Shown here one piece after another: positions 56,963-64,000 of a stretch of 64,000 bases of DNA. Location: the NCBI GenBank assembly GCA_048498035.1, contig JBEHYT010000001.1:248001-312000 (forward strand). Direction: 5' to 3'. A program made the position numbers and the translations under genes. The notes under the pieces were generated by a model that was not told the origin of the DNA, made no database searches, and saw only the letters and a program-made list of their open reading frames with translations. Source of the stretch: CADEDV01 sp048498035. GTDB taxonomy: Bacteria; Bacteroidota; Bacteroidia; Chitinophagales; Chitinophagaceae. Numbering within the stretch: position 1 is the stretch's first letter; each line of letters begins with the position of its first letter.

Positions 56963-58924
56963 TTACAACCGGAATTGTACTCCCGTCATGAAATTAAATC
57001 GTTTGGAATTGTAACCCAGTATGTCCACGTATTTTTTATCCAGGATGTTCTGCAGGTTCAGGAACAAATTAAAGCCATGTCCCATCCGGTATTCCGTGTA
57101 CACATTTACAAGTGTATAAGCTTTTAATGCTTGCGGCGCGCCGGCATACACATATTCATCGCGCTTGCTAACAGTATGACTTTGCACACTGATATACCAA
57201 CTCTTTGTAGCCTGTACACCCAACTGCAGGTTCAACGCATGTTTTGGAATGCGATAGAGATTAAAATAGCTCGTATCTTTTCCAATCTCCACCCCGGTAT
57301 TATCAAGACCGGATTTGATCCTGCCATCTGTATACGTATAATTTCCGCTGAAGTTCAACTTTCCTGTAGTATAACCAAGCTCCAGCTCAATGCCGTAATT
57401 CGATTGCTTGTTTACATTGGCGTAACTGCCTATGTAAGTGGAAGGATCATACACGTAGGTAATTGCATCCGTACTATGGCGGTAAAAACCAGTTGCGCGA
57501 CCATGAAAACCACCCGCGGGGAGCAATTCCAGTCCCGCCTCAGCTACCAGGCTTTGCTCCGGCTTCAGGTCAATATTGCCGGAAGAGGGATCAAACAGTT
57601 GATAAAGCGTAGGCGTTTTAAATGCAGAATAAAAGTTGGCAAACAATTTAACGCGCTGCTGTATGCGATACGAAGGATTCAGCGTTGCCGTTAGGTTGCT
57701 TCCATATTCCGAATGGAAATTAAGCCGCGCACCAGCCTCCATCGAGAACCGGTTTTTGGAATAGACCAGTGAACCATAAGGGCTGAATTGCGACATCTTT
57801 TTTCCATCTATGGACGTCAAATAAATTGAAGGACTGGTAGTGTAAGGCGGAGAAGCCGGACTCTGGCTTTCATAATACTGATCGGTGTTGTTGTACCGGT
57901 AATCGGCACCTGCCAGGAGTTCCCAGTTAGTCCATTTCCAGTTGTTATACAATTCTGCAAAATGCGAACGTCCTATATAATCAGCTTTTGACCAGTCGGT
58001 GTATGGACTGCTTTTATATACAGAGTCGTCAAAATAATAACGCTGCACGTAATTGAAATTGTAATTGATATGCAGCGCGCCCTGGCGATGCGTATAAACC
58101 ATTCCCAGTCCCGGCCGCAGGTTTTTATTATTAACGGTATAATCTTTTTCATCCGTAAAACCAGCCGCGTCCAGGTCGGTGCGATACTGGGAATAAGCAA
58201 TGCTTAGCCAAAGTTGTACAGCTTTGTTTGCCTGCAGCGAGAAGCGTGAATCGATACTGTGCTGATTAAATCCGTCTTTATCAAAATCTCCCGTACCGGA
58301 TGCATCGGTGGCGGCTGAAAAACCCACACTGTTGATATGGTTGTAGTTAATGGTATAGCCCAGTTTTTGCAACCGGCCATTGATTCCCGCCTGTTGCTGA
58401 AAAGTGCCATAGCTGCCGCCACTTACAGCACCCTGCAGGTTTATTTTTCCTGCTTCGGGCTTACGCATAATGATATTGATAACACCGGCCACTGCATCGG
58501 ATCCATACAGCGTGCTTTGTCCACCCTTCAGTATCTCAATGCGCTCTACCTGTGTTAGCGGAAGAAGATTAATGTCGAAGTAGTTGGTAATTACAGAAGG
58601 ATCATTCACGGGAATCCCGTCTACCAGGATCAGTACATTTCCCGCCGAAGCGCCGCGGATGCTCACGGTATTATTAGTACCCAGCACATTGTTGGCGCCA
58701 ATGATAGTGGTGCCGGCAACCATGTTCAACAGTTCATTCAGCGTTTTACCGCTGTTTTGTTCAATTTCCCGGCGGTTGATCACGGTGATCACTTTCCCGG
58801 TTTCACTTTGTTTTTGGGGATACTTGTTGGCGGTTACCACCACTTCATCCAATGCAGTACTGTCCTGGGCCTGTAGCTGGCTTGCAATAAGCAGCGCAGC
58901 CACGACAAAAAAACGTTTCTTCAT
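56963..58924 (-). CDS. btuB: TonB-dependent receptor, BtuB-like (vitamin B12)
   Basis: This 653-residue outer-membrane protein has a signal peptide (MKKRFFVVAALLIASQLQAQ), a TonB box (ALDEVVVTANKYPQKQSETG) and a plug domain (about 45-150: NSGKTLNELLNMVAGTTI, VSIRGASAGNVLILVDGIPV, VERIEILKGGQSTLYGSDAV). A 22-strand-type barrel ends in an aromatic residue pattern (YVDILGYNSKRFNFMTGVQF). A cobalamin riboswitch directly precedes the gene, so cobalamin import across the outer membrane is the likely role. The CWC and hydrolase genes follow with 2-bp and minimal spacing. Confidence 0.9.
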   Translation of the reverse strand: MKKRFFVVAALLIASQLQAQDSTALDEVVVTANKYPQKQSETGKVITVINRREIEQNSGKTLNELLNMVAGTTIIGANNVLGTNNTVSIRGASAGNVLILVDGIPVNDPSVITNYFDINLLPLTQVERIEILKGGQSTLYGSDAVAGVINIIMRKPEAGKINLQGAVSGGSYGTFQQQAGINGRLQKLGYTINYNHINSVGFSAATDASGTGDFDKDGFNQHSIDSRFSLQANKAVQLWLSIAYSQYRTDLDAAGFTDEKDYTVNNKNLRPGLGMVYTHRQGALHINYNFNYVQRYYFDDSVYKSSPYTDWSKADYIGRSHFAELYNNWKWTNWELLAGADYRYNNTDQYYESQSPASPPYTTSPSIYLTSIDGKKMSQFSPYGSLVYSKNRFSMEAGARLNFHSEYGSNLTATLNPSYRIQQRVKLFANFYSAFKTPTLYQLFDPSSGNIDLKPEQSLVAEAGLELLPAGGFHGRATGFYRHSTDAITYVYDPSTYIGSYANVNKQSNYGIELELGYTTGKLNFSGNYTYTDGRIKSGLDNTGVEIGKDTSYFNLYRIPKHALNLQLGVQATKSWYISVQSHTVSKRDEYVYAGAPQALKAYTLVNVYTEYRMGHGFNLFLNLQNILDKKYVDILGYNSKRFNFMTGVQFRL

Positions 58925-59037
58925 AAACAGAAGGTTTTGTTGTGACTGCTTCCGGAATTAAAAAAGAATAAAAAATATAAATGTCGGTAGACCTTTACAT
59001 TTTCTGCCTTTCACCCGAAAGCGGAATGTTGTTAAGT

Positions 59038-59200
59038 GAACAGGCAGGTCTTCTGGCTGGCCCAACCCGGAAACCTTCCCATTCGCCCTGGCGAATAGTG
59101 GTGTTTAATCCGGATCGTTAGTAAAGGGCTTTACAGCTACGGGGATAGCGCCGGGATTACACCGGACTTCCCTTTTAACCCCGCAATGCGGGGACCTGAA
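59038..59200 (-). promoter_or_regulatory. Cobalamin riboswitch upstream of btuB
   Basis: The minus strand shows the conserved cobalamin aptamer pieces in order: AAAGGGAAGTCCGGTGTAAT, a CCCGGCGC block, CCCCGTAGCTGTAAAGCCC, a CACTATTCGCC...GGGAAGG stretch and CCAGAAGACCTGCC. The 5' end is flanked by a GTCCCCGC / GCGGGG stem. Between the aptamer and the btuB start lie about 110 bp with a CTTTC-ACCC-GAAAG hairpin, the likely expression platform. When B12 is plentiful the operon should be switched off (family knowledge). Confidence 0.9.
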
Positions 59201-59343
59201 CGGGGCGAAGATAGTTGATAGCCGGGAGATGACAAGCAGGCGGACGGTAGCGATCTTCTTTGGGGTCTTGTTCGTCGATACAAAAGGGTGAAGTGCCGAT
59301 ACCCTGCAACCGTTTACTTTTATGTAACTTCCTTTGCCTGGTA

Positions 59344-60438
59344 ATGAAAGCGAAATTATTTACAGTAGCAACACACCTGGCCGGCTGGGTTCTCTTTCTC
59401 AGCCTGCCGGTTTTATTTGCAATGGGAATGGGCAATGGCATGAGCAAAACCCATATCCTTGTCGCTCCTTCTACGTGGCTGTTTTTTCTCACTTATGTCA
59501 TTTTGTTTTATGTTAATGTTTACCTGTTGTTACCCCGGTTGTTTAACCGGAAGCGATTTGCGTTTTATGCGGCAGCAATTCTGATGTTGTTCGCAGCTGT
59601 ATTTTTCCTGCGGCCTTATGACAGGATGATTCATACGGTACAACCGGAACAGCATGCGCGGCAATTGCCGCCTCCCCAGCGCAATGGGGAACCACGGCAG
59701 CCACCACCGCCACCGCGGCACGCGAAAGGCGAGGAAGAGAGAGGCCCCCGGCTGGACGTAATTAGTATTTTCCTGTTTCTGTTAGTGATCGCACTGGGTA
59801 TTACCATGCATATCAGCTATCGCCTTCGTACAACGGAAAAGCGGGCCGTGCAGGCAGAAGCCGGGAAGGCCCAGGCAGAGCTGTCTTTTTTAAAAGCACA
59901 GATCAACCCGCATTTTTTGTTCAACACCCTGAACAATATCTATTCGATGGCCATGATGAAGAATGAAAACACCGCGGGGAGCATCCTGCGCCTCTCAAAC
60001 ATCATGCGTTACGTAACGGATGAGGCGCGTGCTGCATTTGTACCATTGAAGAGTGAGCTTGATTGTGTACGGGATTATATACTGTTGCAGGAATTGCGGT
60101 TGGGCGACAAAACAAAAGTGGAGTGGGAGGTAGCGGGAGAAATAACCGGGTATCGTATAGCGCCGCTGCTCCTGCTGTCCTTTGTAGAAAATGTATTCAA
60201 ATACGGCGTCAGCAATCATGAGGCATCCGTGATACAGGTTAGTGTGCAAACAATGGCCAATGCCATCCGGTTTAAATGCCGCAACCGCGTCTTTGAGAAC
60301 CGGGCTCAAACCGGTAGCACCGGGATTGGAATTGCCAATTCGCGGCAACGACTGGACCTATTGTATCCAGGTAAGCACACCCTGGTTATAAAAGAAGAAA
60401 ATGGGTATTTTACAGTTGAGCTCCTGCTTCAATCCTGA
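59344..60438 (+). CDS. LytS-type sensor histidine kinase
   Basis: From ATG 59344 the protein is 364 residues; the earlier in-frame start would overlap the riboswitch strand and adds no signal. Three hydrophobic segments (about 7-27, 41-61, 69-86) are followed by a Pro/Arg-rich loop (residues 100-136, PPPPPRHAKGEEERGPR) and a fourth membrane helix (about 139-158). Then come a coiled coil and a His-kinase domain with H190 in FLKAQINPHFLFNTLNNIYS, and an ATPase domain (APLLLLSFVENVFKYGV, GIGIANSRQRLDLLY). It is the classic LytS/YehU layout and is paired with the LytTR regulator that follows with no gap. Confidence 0.92.
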   Translation: MKAKLFTVATHLAGWVLFLSLPVLFAMGMGNGMSKTHILVAPSTWLFFLTYVILFYVNVYLLLPRLFNRKRFAFYAAAILMLFAAVFFLRPYDRMIHTVQPEQHARQLPPPQRNGEPRQPPPPPRHAKGEEERGPRLDVISIFLFLLVIALGITMHISYRLRTTEKRAVQAEAGKAQAELSFLKAQINPHFLFNTLNNIYSMAMMKNENTAGSILRLSNIMRYVTDEARAAFVPLKSELDCVRDYILLQELRLGDKTKVEWEVAGEITGYRIAPLLLLSFVENVFKYGVSNHEASVIQVSVQTMANAIRFKCRNRVFENRAQTGSTGIGIANSRQRLDLLYPGKHTLVIKEENGYFTVELLLQS

Positions 60439-61134
60439 ATGTATATGACCTCTATCCGTTGTGTAATTATTGATGATGAACCTTTTGCCGTGGAATTACT
60501 CCGGGGATACCTCCTGGCAACAAACGGGGTAACATTACAGGCAGCATTTACGGATGCAGTTGCGGCCATTGAATTTCTGAAACGGGAAACAACGGATTTG
60601 TTATTTGTAGACATCCATATGCCTGATGTCAACGGGTTGGAACTGGTACGAAGTTTGCGCGAGCCACCCCTGGTTATTTTTACCACAGCGCACCGTGAAT
60701 TTGGATTTGAAGGATTTGAGCTGGATGCGGTAGACTACCTGCTGAAACCCATTTCCCTGGAGCGTTTTTCACGGGCCGTGGAAAAGGTAAAAGAAAGCTT
60801 TTCAAACCGGAAGGGAACACCTGGAGAGCACCTGGTGGTTTATTCCGAATACAGGATGGTACGCGTAAACCTGGCCGACATAGAGTACATCGAAAGCCTG
60901 GAAGATTATATCCGTATTCATCTTGTTTCCGGTAAATCCATTATGACATTGATGACGCTAAAAGGTGTGCTTGAAAAATTGCCAGGGCGGCAGTTTCAGC
61001 GAATTCACCGCAGCTATATCATCCGTACAGCATGTGTTCAGTCGATCCTGAACCGGAAGATAACACTCCAATCCGGTGTTCAGCTCCCGGTAAGTGATAG
61101 TTATGCCGGCTTTATCCGCGAATGGAAAAAATGA
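60439..61134 (+). CDS. LytTR-family response regulator
   Basis: The 231-residue regulator starts directly after the kinase stop (ATG 60439; a second ATG two codons on). The receiver domain has D12, D13, the phosphoacceptor D58 in DLLFVDIHMPDVNGLEL, T83 and K103 in AVDYLLKPISLERF. The LytTR domain spans about 130-231 (VVYSEYRMVRVNLADIEYIE, LEDYIRIHLVSGKSIMTLMT, RIHRSYIIRTACVQS). The targets are not evident from this window; the adjacent beta-barrel gene at 61328 is a candidate. Confidence 0.92.
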   Translation: MYMTSIRCVIIDDEPFAVELLRGYLLATNGVTLQAAFTDAVAAIEFLKRETTDLLFVDIHMPDVNGLELVRSLREPPLVIFTTAHREFGFEGFELDAVDYLLKPISLERFSRAVEKVKESFSNRKGTPGEHLVVYSEYRMVRVNLADIEYIESLEDYIRIHLVSGKSIMTLMTLKGVLEKLPGRQFQRIHRSYIIRTACVQSILNRKITLQSGVQLPVSDSYAGFIREWKK

Positions 61135-61327
61135 CGGCTGCCGCCAGCACATATCGGTCACTATATATTCAAAACAATTTAACAGGCGTTATATACGTTC
61201 GCTGATTTTTTTTCGTTGTAGTAATACAGCTTTAGCACTCTCCACTAATCTTATCCCATTTAATTTTTCACCTGGACTGCTGCCTCGTTAACCGGGGATA
61301 ATAGTTATTCCCACAAACTACTACACC

Positions 61328-62071
61328 ATGCCTGTATACCGGCAGCTTTTGGTGGCGGTCATTGTTTGCCTGCTGCCCACCCGTTTTTTACGTGCGCAGC
61401 TCAATCATACTACCTATGAGGCAGGAATGGGCTTCAGCAGTTTTGTGTACCAGGGAGATTTAACGCCGATGCGGTTTGGCGCATTTAATACGCTGCGCTT
61501 CGGTGCTAATTTGTTTGCGAGTAAACTGCTGAGCCCTTCATTTGCCGCAAGAGTTAATCTCGCCGTTGGCGGATTGCGAGGTGACGAATCCACCTACAGT
61601 ACACCGGAATACCGGCAACAGCGAAATTTTCGTTTCCGGTCGCCCGTCACAGAATTGTCAGTACAGGCGGTATGGAATCCGCTGGGAACAAATTTTGAAG
61701 ACCGCGGATTTTCACCCTACTTTTTTGCAGGCGCCGGTCTGGCATTTGTACATGTGAAGCGCGATTACAGCGACTACAACGCCGATTATTTTGACCCCGT
61801 TTCTGATCTTACCGCAAAACTGGCGCTGGATGCGGCCCATAAAACGCCGCGTGTACTTCCGGTAGCGCCAATCGGCGGTGGCATCCGGTATAATTTCAAT
61901 GCACGCTGGGCGGTAAATGCCGAATCATCCTACCGGCTAACGGGCAGCGACTACCTCGACGGTTTTAGTAAAGCCGCCAATCCCAACCGGAATGACCATT
62001 ACCATACCATCACAATCGGCGTTATTTATCGCATTGGCAAAAAGAATTTACTCGCCTGTCCAACATTCTAA
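61328..62071 (+). CDS. Outer-membrane beta-barrel protein (DUF6089-like)
   Basis: This 247-residue protein has a signal peptide (MPVYRQLLVAVIVCLLPTRF then LRAQ) and alternating beta strands (YEAGMGFSSFVYQGDLTPMR, FSPYFFAGAGLAFVHVKRDY, VAPIGGGIRYNFNARWAVNA) ending in HTITIGVIYRIGKK. The GFSSFVYQGDL start and the internal GAG and GGGIRYN turns are typical of small outer-membrane barrels of this phylum (DUF6089 group, moderate confidence). Confidence 0.8.
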   Translation: MPVYRQLLVAVIVCLLPTRFLRAQLNHTTYEAGMGFSSFVYQGDLTPMRFGAFNTLRFGANLFASKLLSPSFAARVNLAVGGLRGDESTYSTPEYRQQRNFRFRSPVTELSVQAVWNPLGTNFEDRGFSPYFFAGAGLAFVHVKRDYSDYNADYFDPVSDLTAKLALDAAHKTPRVLPVAPIGGGIRYNFNARWAVNAESSYRLTGSDYLDGFSKAANPNRNDHYHTITIGVIYRIGKKNLLACPTF

Positions 62072-62169
62072 TAAGGGTTGACCGACACATAATTCCCGAT
62101 CAACGACTCTTTTCAATTTTTTTCAAGGAACTGCCGTTAGCATTATGGTTAGTGGTAGATGGTGTAAAT

Positions 62170-62199
62170 GAATGGGTCCTGTTTTCACGGGATCCATTC
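62170..62199 (+). terminator. Possible terminator behind the beta-barrel gene
   Basis: Arms GAATGGGTCC and GGATCCATTC (one G-T pair) enclose a 10-nt loop, followed by TCTTAAAA. The T-run is weak, so this is tentative. Confidence 0.4.
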
Positions 62200-62308
62200 T
62201 CTTAAAAAAATGCAAAAATGATTCATCGGCACATTTGTGTCATTGGTCTATCAAAATTGCAACCCATCTACCAACCATCGAATTTTAAACTAACAAAAAT
62301 GCAGGACT

Positions 62309-63061
62309 ATGGAACAACAAATTCAGAAAGAAAACAGCCGTAAACATTTTTTGCGCAACATGCTGATTGGCGCCACTTCTGTACCCGCCATTCTTGCTGC
62401 TTGTAAAAAGTCAACCGAAGACACCACTGGTAGTTCAGGCGGCAGTAGTTCGGGCAGTTGCACACTGGCACCCACGGAAACAGCCGGGCCTTTTCCCACG
62501 CATACACCTTCATCGCTTGTCCGCTCAGACATACGGGACGACCGCACGGGCGTGGCACTGGCGGTGACACTCACAATTAAAAATCAAAACAACAGTTGCG
62601 CCGCGTTATCGGGCGTAATTGTTGACATCTGGCATTGCGATAAAGATGGTAATTACTCAGAATACGGCGGTTCGGCTATGCAGGCCACAGACTACACTGC
62701 TGTTCATTTTTTGAGAGGCCGGCAAACTACTGACGCCAACGGGCAGGTAAAATTTACTACCATTTTCCCCGGCTGGTACAGTGGTCGTGCCACCCATATC
62801 CATGTGCATGTGTACACCACTGGCGGTACATCCCTAATGATTACCCAAATCGCCTTCCCTGAGGGCAGCAGCAGCGCAGTTGCAACCGTGAATGGAAGTG
62901 GTGGGACTGCCTACGGATACACGAAGGGAATGACAGGGTACACATACAATGCATCCGATAATGTTTTTTCTGATGATACGGCCGGAGTGGAGATTGCCAC
63001 CGTATCCGGAAGTTTGTCGGCTGGCTATAGCCTGACACATGCTATAACTGTTTCCGCCTGA
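62309..63061 (+). CDS. Intradiol ring-cleavage dioxygenase-like lipoprotein
   Basis: This 250-residue protein has an export signal with twin-Arg-like and lipobox features (RKHFLRNMLIGATSVPAILA then AACKK, Cys32). A Ser/Gly-rich linker is followed by a catechol-dioxygenase beta-sandwich: PTETAGPFPTHTPS, then VIVDIWHCDKDGNYSEYG (Tyr116), FPGWYSGRATHIHVHVY (Tyr157, His163, His165). The two Tyr and two His match the non-heme iron ligands of protocatechuate 3,4-dioxygenase-type enzymes (family knowledge). The extracytoplasmic location is typical for the Bacteroidota members; their substrate is unknown. It is probably cotranscribed with the next two genes (1-bp gap). Confidence 0.85.
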   Translation: MEQQIQKENSRKHFLRNMLIGATSVPAILAACKKSTEDTTGSSGGSSSGSCTLAPTETAGPFPTHTPSSLVRSDIRDDRTGVALAVTLTIKNQNNSCAALSGVIVDIWHCDKDGNYSEYGGSAMQATDYTAVHFLRGRQTTDANGQVKFTTIFPGWYSGRATHIHVHVYTTGGTSLMITQIAFPEGSSSAVATVNGSGGTAYGYTKGMTGYTYNASDNVFSDDTAGVEIATVSGSLSAGYSLTHAITVSA

Positions 63062-63062
63062 T

Positions 63063-63566
63063 ATGCAGTTAAAACGCGTACGATTTTGTTATCGAAAGAT
63101 TATCCGTAATACGGATGCATCCGGCTGGGAACGCCTTGTGTGGGAAAGTAGCCTGGCAGAATATCGTATTCAGCTGCAATTGTATGATACCAGAAAGCAG
63201 TTTACGCTTTTTTCGGAACTGCTAAACGCAAATCCATCGGCAAATCAGCTTCATTTTTTAGTTTGTAGCGCAATTACCGGTTACCTAAAACAGCTGAACG
63301 AAAAGATCCCTGATATCCAGGATGTCCTCGGAATCCGTTTTATGAAGTTTTCAAATTACCGTTTCGAGATCATTGAATCGTCGCGTAGTGATCCTTCCAT
63401 GCATTGTGTAGCCGTTTCATTTTTCAGTATCGCTTATGATTGGTTGGAAACGATTGGCGACAAGCTTCTTCTTTCAACGCCTCCGGAAGTAACAACCGCT
63501 TCCAGGGAAACGCGTTTGTTCCAAATGCCGCCATTCACCAGTATTTTTTCAATTGAATACACATGA
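63063..63566 (+). CDS. Protein of unknown function in dioxygenase operon
   Basis: This 167-residue soluble protein starts 1 bp after the dioxygenase stop and overlaps the next gene by 4 bp (ATGA), so it belongs to the operon. It is a mix of helices and strands (LAEYRIQLQLYDTRKQFTLF, HCVAVSFFSIAYDWLETIGD) with no motif that I recognise. Confidence 0.72.
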   Translation: MQLKRVRFCYRKIIRNTDASGWERLVWESSLAEYRIQLQLYDTRKQFTLFSELLNANPSANQLHFLVCSAITGYLKQLNEKIPDIQDVLGIRFMKFSNYRFEIIESSRSDPSMHCVAVSFFSIAYDWLETIGDKLLLSTPPEVTTASRETRLFQMPPFTSIFSIEYT

Positions 63567-64000
63567 AACCAAATTCAGCCACTATTTTTCTTGCTGAGCA
63601 ACGCGGCATCGTTGAACAACAAGAGGCCACCGTGTTTAAACCTTATGCTGAACGCATTCCGGCTTGCCTCGACAACCTATCGTTATTTGAAGATATAATC
63701 CTGGCCGGTGGAGGCAGCTATATAGCTGAAGTCAGTTGGACCGGCTGGCTGATGTTGCTGCCTGTAGCTGGTGCCGTGCGGTTGGCCGGCAATGACATGG
63801 TGGTAGCCGGCCAGGTTTTTTGGTTGCCGGTTCAAAAAGGGCAGGCTGTTCACATTCGAAATCCGTTTTCCGAAGGAAATATAAATATTGTGCTGGCAGG
63901 CTTCGCAGAACAAACAGGCCGGGAGCCGCTTTTGCTTACATTCCCAATCAATGACCAGCCCGGTCAGTTGATACCTGTTTCCGCCGGCTTGTCCGGCGCC
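63563..64000 (+). CDS. Pirin/bicupin-like protein, N-terminal part
   Basis: The frame starts at ATG 63563 and runs off the right edge; 146 residues are visible. The beginning (ATIFLAEQRGIVEQQEATVF) and the later beta strands (SWTGWLMLLPVAGAVRLAGN, VFWLPVQKGQAVHIRNPFSE, NIVLAGFAEQT) look like the cupin folds of pirin-type proteins. In that family an IYLADQRG-like start is usual (family knowledge). Metal-binding His residues cannot be assigned from the part present. Confidence 0.6.
   Translation, partial: MKPNSATIFLAEQRGIVEQQEATVFKPYAERIPACLDNLSLFEDIILAGGGSYIAEVSWTGWLMLLPVAGAVRLAGNDMVVAGQVFWLPVQKGQAVHIRNPFSEGNINIVLAGFAEQTGREPLLLTFPINDQPGQLIPVSAGLSGA

Overview
The window is one contiguous piece of a Bacteroidota chromosome, most likely from the family Chitinophagaceae. 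Four things point there: secreted proteins with the C-terminal sorting domain of the type IX secretion system (T9SS), sensor kinases fused to TPR or two-component-propeller sensor regions, short secreted or lipoprotein genes preceded by weak ribosome binding sites, and intergenic runs of CCGAATCA and CTTTGCG type. The genus cannot be fixed from the sequence. I see no rRNA, CRISPR array, transposase or integrase.

Layout. 1-10 kb: secreted proteins of unknown function, a metallo-beta-lactamase-fold hydrolase, a CbpA/CbpM co-chaperone pair next to a LETM1-like small protein, and a lipoprotein esterase. 10-32 kb: a dense block of four two-component systems (TPR histidine kinase plus regulator at 10.6-12.9, 18.5-21.1 and 23.0-25.7; propeller kinase and regulator tail-to-tail at 28.6-32.2), interleaved with secreted beta-propeller, repeat and Ig-like proteins that are plausible targets. 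32-45 kb: a giant PKD/Ig-like T9SS protein, a truncated M16 peptidase remnant, a VOC protein with a YafY-type regulator, a second T9SS protein and a MORN-repeat protein.

45.6-53.9 kb is an accessory, defence-type island whose left and right edges are decayed tRNA-Arg gene copies; the intact tRNA-Arg(CCG) lies at 53841-53915. Going rightwards it holds a HicAB toxin-antitoxin pair, a three-gene operon that reads as a Pycsar-type anti-phage system (membrane effector, class III nucleotide cyclase) with an added E2-like/SEC-C protein, a divergent three-gene module (sigma-factor-like protein, small unknown protein, ImmA/IrrE metallopeptidase), and a DarT/DarG ADP-ribosylation toxin-antitoxin pair. 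A 32-bp exact direct repeat (45512-45543 and 53725-53756) lies at the edges. Both copies contain the same short palindrome lodged in a tRNA-derived sequence. This island is the most novel part of the window.

54-64 kb returns to core-like genes: a MarC-family membrane protein, an alkaline-phosphatase-superfamily protein, a cobalamin-riboswitch-controlled operon (BtuB-like TonB-dependent receptor, CWC-family protein, lipoprotein hydrolase), a LytS/LytTR two-component system, an outer-membrane beta-barrel protein, and an operon of an intradiol-dioxygenase-like lipoprotein, an unknown protein and a pirin/cupin-like protein that runs off the end.

All family assignments come from reading motifs by eye; no database search was run.
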